Made by a program: the position numbers and the translations under genes | The notes under the pieces: generated by a model | The model's database searches: none | What the model saw: the letters and a program-made list of their open reading frames with translations, nothing else | What the model was told of the DNA's origin: nothing | In this document: positions 49,246 through 61,026 of the stretch, one piece after another | How positions within the stretch are numbered: position 1 is the stretch's first letter | Layout of the letters: each line of letters begins with the position of its first letter | Source: Sindora glabra | Lineage: Eukaryota; Streptophyta; Magnoliopsida; Fabales; Fabaceae | DNA: 64,000 nucleotides | Assembly (NCBI GenBank): GCA_020226215.1 | Contig: CM035236.1 | Span: 1,121,001 to 1,185,000, forward strand | Reading direction: 5' to 3'

Positions 49246-49295
49246 CAACCCAACCTAGTTGTTGTTGTCAACCTGACCCGACCAAGTAGAACTAA

Positions 49296-49301
<6 letters not shown>

Positions 49302-49348
<47 letters not shown>

Positions 49349-49363
49349 GTATGTATATATATG

Positions 49364-49428
<65 letters not shown>

Positions 49429-49439
49429 GTATATATATA
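49302..49439. repeat. (AT)n/(GTAT)n microsatellite
   Basis: About 138 bp of AT units are interrupted by GTATGTAT variants, lying inside the Harbinger element. The 96-codon minus-strand reading through it is an artefact. Confidence 0.95.
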
Positions 49440-50432
49440 GGATTTCAATTATTTTAAATCTATCTTGGAAATTTTTAAGCCCTCTTACTGCCTCCTCTTC
49501 TTTGATATGTATATATGTCAGATGATAATTTTTCCAACAGTTCAATGGATGTAAAATTTTATTTTTCTAAAAGAGCATAGTGCCTGTATTTACAATGTAT
49601 TAACACTAATCAACATAAAAGAACATGAATAAAGCAATATACGTGGCTTACCCAATAATTTGCATGATTAGTTATTTAATCAACGTTTTGACACATTCAT
49701 CTAATGACAAGGAAAAAAGTGTAATTAATTTTGATGTAAAAGATTTATCTACAATAGTACTCTCCTTTATATTTACTTATTTTTTTCTGTTAATAAGTAA
49801 TTAAGATATAATTTTTTAGAAAAAATTAAAAAGAAAAGGACAAAATTGATGTATGAAAAAATGAAAATTTAATCCAAATATAATTTTTAGATAATGTATT
49901 AATTACCTTAGCCATTTAATATGTATCACTTAAATACTCATTTTAATGACATGATTAATGTCACCATGAATAGACATTAGTTCACGAAGTTACTTTTGAA
50001 GCTAAGATATATTAATGATGAAAGAATGCTACAGCTATTTTAGATATTTATATACATTTGCATTTCCTCCTCTTATGTATATGTTGAAAATTTGTCATTG
50101 TTATTATTTTTCACATATTGCTTTTGTTAACAGATACTGTGTTCGAGGCACCTATCCACATATACACTTTTAGAGGGCTCATATCTTCACTCCTAGAAAG
50201 TCAACTTCTTCATCCCTTCCTAAGCTCATAAGTAATTTTCTAGCAACTTCATTATTCCCTTTACATATATTTGTGGGTGTACATAGCTTTCTTATTTGTT
50301 TTCTATTCGTTTTCTGTTAATAATACTTATCTAGTTTATATATGATGCAATTTGATACGTATGTCTACATTTGTTTAAAATCTGTTGTGTGTAACATTTA
50401 ATAGTTACAATTTGGAGGTATTTCATGAGTGA

Positions 50433-51906
50433 CTATGGAAGATAATGTGGATGACTTGTATTAGGAGTAGTTGGAATTAGACCAGATGCCTATAATTGAA
50501 ATGATGAATGAATGGAATAGATTATGTCAAATGTGTGTGGTGCAATTTGTATGCTATATTGATTTTTTTATATACCTATTGGAATTGCAAGCTAGTATTG
50601 TGCCTATAGCTATAGATGGAGTAGGAGAATTGAGAGATCAGATGTGACAGCAACTTTTGCAAAACATGTTTCACTTAGAAAAATGTCATTACGTACTACG
50701 CATGAGTCCTCACGCGTTCTTGCAATTATGTGAAAAGGTAAGAGCAACGGGAAGAGTGAGGGATTCCATTTATTTCATTATGAAGGAACAAGTAGCTAAA
50801 TTCTTGCACATCCTAGCACATAATGTAAAAAATAGAACTATGTCCTTTTTCTTCCATCAGTCGGGAGAGACAGTTAGTTGTCATTTTCATAACATTTTAC
50901 GGGCCATTGTATCTCTTAGGGATGAGTATCTTGTGTAGCCTTTTGGATCATAGGTTCCTACATAAATCCTCAATAATAGTAGATTTTATTCTTACTTCAA
51001 GGTAATATAATTAAAAGTGTAGGAAGTAATTCTTATTTGCATATATTTCTTTGCTTCTCATTATGTGTAATTATACTAAAAATGAAAGATTTACAGGATT
51101 GTGTTGGAGCTCTTGATGGAACACATATACGAGTGAAAGTTCTAAGGAAAGATGCACTTCGCTTCCGAGGAAGAAAGGATTATCCAACACAAAATGTGCT
51201 GGCAGTGTGTTCCTTTGATATGAAGTTCACATATGTGTTATTTGGTTGGGAGGGAATTGCATCTGACTCTAGGGTTCTAAAGTATGCTTTGACTAAGAAA
51301 AGGGATAGATTGAGAATTCAAAGAGGTAAGTATCAATTTTGATTTAGCTTGCACAATAATAGGTTAATGCCATAGAAAAAATATGTATATTTTTATAGTT
51401 ATGTATTTTGACGTGTATCTGTATCATTGTTGTAAATCCTAAGTAAATTTTACCAAGGAGATGCAGGTTTTCCTCTAAAAAGAGGCGTTCTTACACCCTA
51501 CAGAGGTGTGCGATATCATTTGAAGGAGTACACTACCCGTGGACCTCAAAATGCAAAGGAATTATATAATCATCGGCATGCATTGTTGAGAAATGTAATT
51601 GAAAGGGCATTTGGGATATTGAAAAAAAGATTTTCAATAATTGCCAATGGCACAGAACCACATTACTCCTTTAAAACTATAACGGATATAACTATTGCAT
51701 ATTGTATATTGCATAACTTTCTAATAGATGTTGATCCCGATCCACGATTGATGGATGAGGTCGACCATGAGCTACTAGAAAGGAATATAGAAGATATAGG
51801 AGATCATGAATCAAGGACTACAGAGGAAGACTCTAAGCATGGATTCATCATGAGAGAAAACCTAGCAGCCCATATGTGGAGTGATTATCAGCAAAGCTTA
51901 TCATAA
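50433..51906 (+). pseudogene. PIF/Harbinger DDE transposase, broken
   Basis: An ATG at 50433 starts a reading with early stops. Exon 1 carries MSPHAFLQLCEKVRATG, QVAKFLHILAHNVKNR and SGETVSCHFHNILRAIVSL, the helix-turn-helix and N-terminal part of the family. It then reads through stops (about 50936, 50951 and 50960) to NNSRFYSYFK. A first intron is likely at 51002-51096 and a second at 51326-51457. The catalytic triad is intact: Asp in GALDGTH (51115-51117), Asp in ASDSRV (51265-51267) and Glu in RNVIERAFG (51601-51603). The C-terminal part ends MWSDYQQSLS. The enzyme would cut and join the element's ends; the stops suggest loss of function. Confidence 0.9.
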
Positions 51907-52245
51907 CTTATATTATTTATATAATAACACTTTGTACATTATCTCTTGATGCTTATGAATCCTGCACTATTGATGTGGTTGTGAATTGTATTTAGTATCT
52001 TACATGTATAAATTGTATTTAGTGGATTGTTACAACTTCCTTTTGTAGCATGAATTGAATATCCACTGTTAAATGCATTGATTATGCATATCTCTCTCCT
52101 TGTTGAATTGCACATAGATTACATAATATATATGTGTGAGTTATTTATGACCAATTAAATTATATATCATGCATGCTATAATCCCTTTCCAAATCTTTGT
52201 ACTATCATTGATTATTAGGTTGAATATTTCATTGCAAATTTTGCA

Positions 52246-53383
52246 ATGCCGAAGAACAAGAAGTCTGATAATAGGGGAGATGGTTGTTCTAGAGATTTAC
52301 TATGTTGGATGCCTGAAATGGATTCTATGTTATTGAACTTATTACTCGAGGAGGTGCAAAAAGGGAATCGACCAGATGGCAAATTCACTTCTATGGCTTA
52401 TGTTAGTGTGGTGGCACAGCTTAAGCAGATAATAGGTTCATTCTTTCAGAAGTAGCACATCAAGAATCGATTGAAGACATTGAAGGAGAACTTCAATGAA
52501 TGTTATGATCTATTCCATAAGTGGAGTGAAATTGGCTGAAATCTAACCACACACATGTTCGAGGCTGAACTAGAAGTGTGGAGTGAGATCTGTCAGGTAA
52601 GGATAGCATAACTTATGTACTAAACATAAATTTAATACTTCCTTGTCCCTTAGTATGGATTACACCAATATCTAATATATAATGATGTGATGTGTGTGTT
52701 TGCAAGATAAACCCGAGGCCCACAGATGGAAGCGTACACCAATACATAACTATGACAAGTTATTAGAGCTATTTGGAAGAGACAGGGCCACAAGAGCATA
52801 TGTTGAGAGTGCAGTAGACAAGTTGACGAGATGGGATAAAGAAAGGTTAGACCTGAATGATAGCTTTGAACATATGTCAGATTCTGATATCAATTGGGGA
52901 AATGATACTCCCAACTATACTGGCTATTTTGACATATTTAGTCCTGAATGTGCTCCCTTTAAGCACTCCCAAGAGTGTCCTAACTCAAATTAATCTCAAG
53001 GTACATCATCATCAAAAGGTTCAAAGTAGAAAATGCCCATAATTGATTTAATTAAGAAGGGTTATGAGAAGTTGAACATGGGGATCAATAATTTAATTAA
53101 TGTCATGAGAGATGTAGCAGAAAAGCATGCCCAAATAGCCGAAAAGTAGGCTTGGATAGTAGAAAGATAACTCTCCATCATGGAAAGCAGTAAACCTCGC
53201 CATTATAGTGAGACAGAAGTCTGGATGGAGCTGGAGAAAATAGGAGTACCTGAGAAATATCAATTGAAGTGTTACAACTTCCTTTGTGAAAATGAGAAAG
53301 CCAAGAAGCAGTTTTTTGAGGTTCTACCTCACTTAAAATTACAGGTGTTGTATCAGCTTATGACCAGTGCAGGACTTGGTTGA
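52246..53383 (+). pseudogene. Harbinger SANT/Myb-like protein, broken
   Basis: The start at 52246 is followed by WMPEMDSMLLNLLLEEVQKG and QLKQIIGSFFQK, a Myb/SANT-like DNA-binding domain (about residues 18-70). A TAG at 52453 comes before HIKNRLKTLKENFNECYDLF. An intron is likely from about 52597 to about 52706. The next exon carries HRWKRTPIHNYDKLLELFGR and RATRAYVESAVDKLTRWD. The C-terminal part contains ETEVWMELEKIGVPE and ends GLG at 53383. In the family this protein helps the transposase reach the nucleus and bind the ends. At least four stops break it. Confidence 0.85.
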
Positions 53384-54579
53384 GCCACCATTTTAGGTAC
53401 ACATTGATGCCTTCTTTCATCTTGACACATTTAATGTTATCAAACGGTATCTTAATATGAAAAATTACGTTGACCTTATTGTATTCTTTGTCCTTGTATC
53501 AACAGAAAGTCAAAATATGTCTTCTGACAGTATGTACTGAGTATTTTGTTGTATCAATATCTTTACATCATCATTAATATTATCGTGAAAGATATGTAAA
53601 GTTGTAATGTGACATTTATTAATTGTTTGATTTGATGCGCAGGTATTGAGGAGAGCAAACATATTTGTTACCACAACTATGGCATAGTGTTAAGTCACTC
53701 AGTAAGGTTATTTGGAAGCGAGAAGTTAATTTGATTTTCATTGCTTTGCATGATAACAGATGTTATATCTATCAACCAAACTGGACCTATTTTGTTTATG
53801 TTTTGTATGTGATAATGAGATCTCCAATCATGACTTGAACATTTATGCCATGCATTAAAGCTCTTTTGTATAATATAAAGCACTTCTGAATAGTTTTGGT
53901 AGACAGATAGTAGATATCAATGATTAAATTTGATGGACCCCACATAAAAAGTTTTATTTTGGACTGTAAATGAAAAATTATATCCAATATCTATCGAATA
54001 ATATTTATTGTGAACACTACAATATAATAAAAAATTATATAATTATAAAAAATTAAATACTATTACATTTTATTTTTAATTTATTTCAAATGAAAAATAA
54101 TTTTATAGTTATCTTAGACAAATAAATAGTAATTATAGAATTTAATATTAAAAGAATAAGATTAAAATATAAAATTATATAACTTTTTTAAATAATTATA
54201 CTATTGTTATATAATTATATAATTTTTAATTATATTTTAATTTAAATATTAAATCAAAATATTTAGTTAATGAATTTATTTTTAATTTGGTCTTTATTTA
54301 AGAAATTAAAATTGTAATTTTTAAGAATACAATTTTTTAAAATATACACTTACATTTATATTTTGTACATAAGGACATAATAGTTATTTTATAAAAATAC
54401 AACTTATTTCTCTCCTAATTTCTCCCTTTTCAAACAAAAGAAATTACTTATCTTTTAATTTATTTCTCTCCTAACTTTCTCCTTTTCAAACAATACAAAA
54501 TAAATTCTTCTTTCCTTTAATTTCTTTCTTTTCTAATTTATTTCTCTCCTAACTTATCCCACGTCCAAACAAAGACTTA

Positions 54580-55326
54580 ATTTCTATCCGGATTACGGTC
54601 AAAGTCAGAGGAATCAGCATAAAGGCTTACGCCTTCTTTTTCTTCCTTTAAAGGGGGATCGAGATCCAAATCGCATAAATAAATTTATTATTACTATTAT
54701 TGGGTGCTGGATATTCATGTAGTTACAGCGCGGTGGCTTAGTTGGTAATTAGTAGAACTTTATGTGCTATGGCCAAAAAAAAAAAAAAAAAGTAGGACTA
54801 TATGTTCTATAAAGACAGCAGACGCGCTAGACTTTTCATGAACCCACAAGCCAGTCCTTCCTCTTTTATTTTCCGATCTGTTCTGTAATATAGCAATGAC
54901 TGGCGACAGAGATCTGCCGGAACGCCGCACTAAAACTCAATCAGATCCCTCAAGTTACCAGGTAAGTTCTATTCATCTATTCTCGTCTTTCAAATCCATA
55001 TGATTGCCCCCATACCAAACACGTGTTTTCCTTTTATGGTCTGATTAGAGCCAGGGAAAATAGATAAATAAATAAAAGAAAAAAAAAGGTTTTGAAGGAA
55101 CACAAAATAGAGTGGGTAGCAAAAATTCCCAATTTATTCCGACGAATCGTAAATTTCAGTGTTACTGAATATCATTTGGTTAGAGTGATTTTGGAAGGGA
55201 CCGACTTATTTGAGACTCAAAATCGTAAATCTTGTAAAAGCGTGAACTCTTCCGTCGCCATTAATGGTGCTGTCTGTGGTTTTCTGCGTAAGAAGCCACA
55301 ACGCAACCAATGTATTTTCATTTTTT
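54580..55326. other. Intergenic DNA with an A-box-like motif
   Basis: TGGCTTAGTTGG at 54734-54745 fits the tRNA A-box consensus and sits in GCGCGGTGGCTTAGTTGGT, followed about 30 bp later by a poly-A run. No B-box follows, so this is not a tRNA; it could be a truncated tRNA-derived SINE. The reading at 55092-55361 is not recognised. Confidence 0.3.
54896..54961 (+). other. Candidate orphan first exon, unrecognised
   Basis: ATG at 54896 (context GCAATGACTGGCG) opens a 22-codon reading, MTGDRDLPERRTKTQS and onward, that ends exactly at a consensus donor CAG|GTAAGT. The composition is balanced, unlike the flanks. A possible partner exon at 57321-57447 follows an acceptor-like TTTTAG, but joining is not supported by any family. 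It could be the 5' end of a truncated gene. Confidence 0.35.
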
Positions 55327-55797
55327 GGCCTAAAGTGATTCTGGTAATCTTGATTCCTTAGTTTAAAATAAATTATTTTAGTTCTTATATATAAAGTTGG
55401 CATAATTTTAGTCATTTGGTTTGATTTCTGGCCAATTTCGTCAAATTCTCTCAATTTATATTACATCTTTAAGCACTCAATGTATTATCAATCTAATAAA
55501 CCACATTTTTTAAGATTTAAAAGATAATAAATTGAAATTGAAATTTTCATATGGAATCTTTTAATTTTATTTAAAATTCTTAATTCCTAGGCATAGATTT
55601 CCCCTCATATCATACTTGTATATAAGTTATTTTATTGAGTAGGATAGTCTTGTGAGTTTAAAGAGTTTCCAAAAATTAAATAGAGGTACCAAAATTATAT
55701 TAGTTAAATATTTAAAGGATCAAAATAAATTATTTTAAATTAGAGGATTAAAATTGTATAATTGATATTTTAGAACAATTAAAATTATATTTAGGCC
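55327..55797. mobile_element. MITE-like element with GGCCTAAA ends
   Basis: It begins GGCCTAAA and ends TTTAGGCC. Inner arms also pair: TTTAAAATAAATTATTTTAG near 55361 with the inverse of AAATAAATTATTTTAAATTAG near 55723. It is about 470 bp with no coding. Flanking T-runs may hide the target duplication. It may belong to a Mutator-like family. Confidence 0.6.
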
Positions 55798-56144
55798 TTT
55801 TTTTCCCCCCTAAAATCGTCAAATAATTACACAATAATGATATAATTTTATGCCTGACTATTTTCACGGTTGAAAGTAGGAGATTTCTACCAGTGACTTT
55901 TAAAGCATTTATTACTTCAAATTTTTATAATGATACTTATACTGATTATTTTCTACAACAAATGATATATATTTAGCCTTAAAAATAACACAATTCTAAA
56001 AGAATATTATTATTTTCATAATTAGAGCCCAATACGGTGCCTCACAAAGGTAGCCATTAGCCAACATCGTTGGTCCATATCCTTCTCAATAATGGTTTGT
56101 CAGGTTGGTGGCGGCTAACCATTTTTCAGGGAAATTCCCGGGTC

Positions 56145-57030
56145 GGTTTGGTTTGTGGGATTAAATATTCATTAGGATCCTAATATAATAGTTTTATATT
56201 TGATTTAATTAAAAATATTCCTAAGAATGTTGTAATATCATATTTTAATTATTTTGAATAATTTTAAAAAATTGTTTAATTAAAAAAATATTTATATTAA
56301 AAATAAGTGATTGTTGATGATGAGTGGAAGCTAATGATGATAAATGGAAGTGGTAATGATGGTGGACAATAATCATCGATTATGAGTGATGGTTGACGGT
56401 GTTCATCAATGATGGTCAATGATTAGTAATAGTCATTGAAAATGAGTAGTGGCTAGTTGTAACCATAAAGGATGGGTGTTGGTTGGTGGTAGTAATCGCA
56501 ATGAGTAATGGTTATTGATAATGGATGGTGGTCGGTGCTGATTAACGATGATCACCAGATCACCGACGATGGGTAGTGACTGATTGTGATTGTAAAAAAT
56601 GAGTTGTGATAGAAGGTAGTAACTAATGATAGGCAGTAATGAATGAAGGGCATCAGTGGTGATTGGTAATCAATAATGGATGATAATAATGTGGGGTGGT
56701 TGATAATAGTTATTAGTGATAGGTGGTGATGGACGGTGGTCATTGATAATAAATAGTGATTAACAATAGCAACTGAAAATGGATAATGACTAATAGTAGG
56801 TGATAGTGGGTAATATAAAATATACTAATATAAAATATGCATCTCTCTTTATGGGAATATTTGAAGGGATATTGGTTAAAAACATTTCTTGGAATGTGAA
56901 TATTCTTGAAAAATGTTTTTAAAAAAAAATTGGAACTAAATATGAAAAATAGCACATTCTCTTAAAGTATTCCTGTAGATGCGAAAAAAAATTCCATGAA
57001 TTAAATGCTATCTAAGAATTTAGGTGTGTC
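56145..57030. repeat. TGATGG-type minisatellite inside a possible DNA element
   Basis: From about 56309 to 56820 the plus strand consists of imperfect GATGG, GGTGGT, AATGATGG and AGTGGT units with no fixed period. The AT-rich flanks (about 56145-56300 and 56830-57030) have weak inverted similarity, such as ATTCCTAAGAATGT on the left against ACATTCCAAGAAATG in the inverse of the right. This suggests a transposon body built of repeats. Minus-strand readings rich in His/Ser/Thr through it are artefacts. Confidence 0.5.
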
Positions 57031-58904
<1,874 letters not shown>

Positions 58905-59400
58905 GATTGGAGCTAATATTAACTTTAATCAAGATTCTGGTATTTGTGTTTGTATACCTTATTCAAATATCTGATTTTAATCTGTTTGCAATTTGTGTTG
59001 GAAACAAGAGCGTGAGTTTAACGGATTGGTTTGTGATTGAGTTAATTATGTTTGAAACTGGATCAGAGAAAGTGAAAAAGGGCTCCACCTAATTAAGTAT
59101 TGGCCCCTTGGACAAATAGGTCCAAGATAATCCTCTAAAATTAAGAGTATATAGGATTGGAGCTCACTGATGTTCAAATACTGATTCCAATCAAGATTGT
59201 ACTCCTCTTTACCCTGTTCGAATCTCTCATTTAAGTTTGTTCGCAATTTGTATCGGAAACCAAGATATTAAAATAGGTTGGGCTTTGCAGGTTGATTCGA
59301 GACTGAATTATTTTTGACGGAAACTGGTCTAACACTATTTGGAAAACGAGAAAAGTGGCTACATTCGATAAGAGACTGGTTGGAAACTCGACGAGATCTT
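58905..59400. repeat. Tandem duplication, unit about 250 bp
   Basis: GATTGGAGCT begins at 58905 and again at 59155. Both copies then share AATCAAGATT, TTTGTTCGCAATTTGT / CTGTTTGCAATTTGT, GGAAAC-AAGA, GGTTTG/GGTTGG and a purine-rich GAGAAAGTG / GAGAAAAGTGG end. The copies are clearly diverged and non-coding. Confidence 0.75.
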
Positions 59401-61026
59401 GAAACTCGTGAGCGTTGCCTTGTGAAACTAATAGGTTAGCCAATTGCTTAGTATCATATAATAAATAATTAATAATTAATATTAGGTTAATAGATTAGTA
59501 TATGTATACTAAAATAATATGAAATAATTTTTAATGTTGAATTAATGAATTAATATATATTTAAAAATTGTAAATAGATTTTAAATAAATTTATTAAAAT
59601 AAATGATTACAGTTTAATCTTACTTTAATTTTGTAAAATTTTAATAAACAAATTTTTTAAAGAATTATGATTATAAATTTAAAGAAATTAGTATAATAAT
59701 AATAAAAAAAACTCTTATTTCTTACAATCTTTGAATTTCTTCACTTGCGTTAATGAATTTATATGTTTCAATGTGAATTTATGTTCTTTAATATTAGTCC
59801 TACTTAATATTATTAAATTTTTTAAGCTGATATTTGGAAAAAAATTAGTTTACATTTTATATTATATAATTTTTTTTCTACATAAACCATTTTAGTGTAG
59901 TATCTGCAACTGCATTTGTAACATCCATCCTTTGATTAGCATGATATTTATGAATAATGCAAGGGCCCTATGCATTTGAATTGCCAAATGCAGTAATTGC
60001 AGCTACAGTTATGATTGGATCCACATTCTTTTAATTATATTAAACATCTACAATTTGAACAGTTTGTACTGATAAATAAATAAATAAATAAAATATGTGC
60101 TATACTCTGCTTCTGATTTTAAATTGAGTAGGAAGAATGATGATGATGATAATGAATGTGTTTGGAATTTATTTGTTATTCTTCTCCTGCAACGTGTGTT
60201 ACCCTTTAATTTAATTTAATTTAAATAAACTGCAAAATCAGAGAATATAGTTTTTATCTCCAGGTTTTATAATAATGAGGAAACATAAAGGCATTCAATA
60301 TTTTGGAAGAATTTCATAAATTTCAAACATATGTTCAGGTACATATAGCATATGTTCAGTCCTCTCGCATTTAGGAACTCCGTGATATGAAGTGCTTATT
60401 GGGCGTTCTTTCATCGAATTTATTTAATCAACTTTATTGATCGAGGAAACCAATAATTTATTCTTTCCGTCTTCATGTTATTTTAGAAAAAGACATACGT
60501 ATAGAACTTTTAATCATGATGAGATTCAAAACTATTCCTTAGAACTTATGATTATATGCATAGGGCCATACTAAGGGGAGAGTTATTTTTAGGTGAGAGT
60601 AAGAAAAGAAAATTATAACTATCAGATCTCGTATTGAGAGTTAATAACTTTTCTTTCCATTATGTTTGAGTAAGCATTAAGTGGATTACCATTCATACCA
60701 TTAAAAAAATATAAAATAGCAAAACTATAAAGAATTATGGAATTGAGGTGATTCTCTATCTATTTAAAACTTAGAACAATTTCCCATGAACTGCTAATAT
60801 GCCTTCCTTGTGCTTTTATCTTTACGTGTACATTTTGTTCTATTTTTGTTATAGGTTTCGCTTTTGAGCTAGCTAGTATTTTACTTAATTATTACTGCCT
60901 GAATTATTATATTAGCCTGGCGCCACTAACACGATTATCATTATTATCAGGAACCACTGAGAAAGAAGGAAGCATTTGAAAATTAGAAATTTGAGATCAA
61001 TTTGAAGGCAGCCGCAGAAGAGAAGA
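59401..61026. promoter_or_regulatory. Upstream region and leader of the CHX18-like gene
   Basis: AT-rich DNA with a (TAAA)n tract at about 60072-60093 and no other gene. A possible acceptor (TTATTATCAG|GAACC) at about 60950 could close a leader intron, giving a purine-rich 5' leader of about 75 bases before the ATG. No certain TATA box was picked. Confidence 0.4.

Larger units (their letters stand above)
48582..54576 (+). mobile_element. PIF/Harbinger DNA transposon, nearly full length (5995 bp)
   Basis: The left end is GCTATTGTTTGG and the right end CCAAACAAAGAC, giving TIRs with 9 of 12 positions alike. Both are flanked by TTA (48579-48581 and 54577-54579), the 3-bp target typical of this superfamily. 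Inside, on the plus strand, are a DDE transposase and a separate SANT-like gene, the two-gene plan of the family. Both genes carry stops, so this copy is not autonomous now. An (AT)n tract sits in its 5' part and three CTCTCCTAA(C/T)TT-like repeats in its 3' end. Confidence 0.9.

Noticed and set aside
49255..49545. 96-codon minus-strand reading rich in Ile and Tyr
   Set aside because: It is translation of an (AT)n/(GTAT)n microsatellite.
54728..54800. tRNA gene suggested by a perfect A-box
   Set aside because: There is no B-box, no cloverleaf pairing and a poly-A run follows soon; at most it is a SINE scrap.
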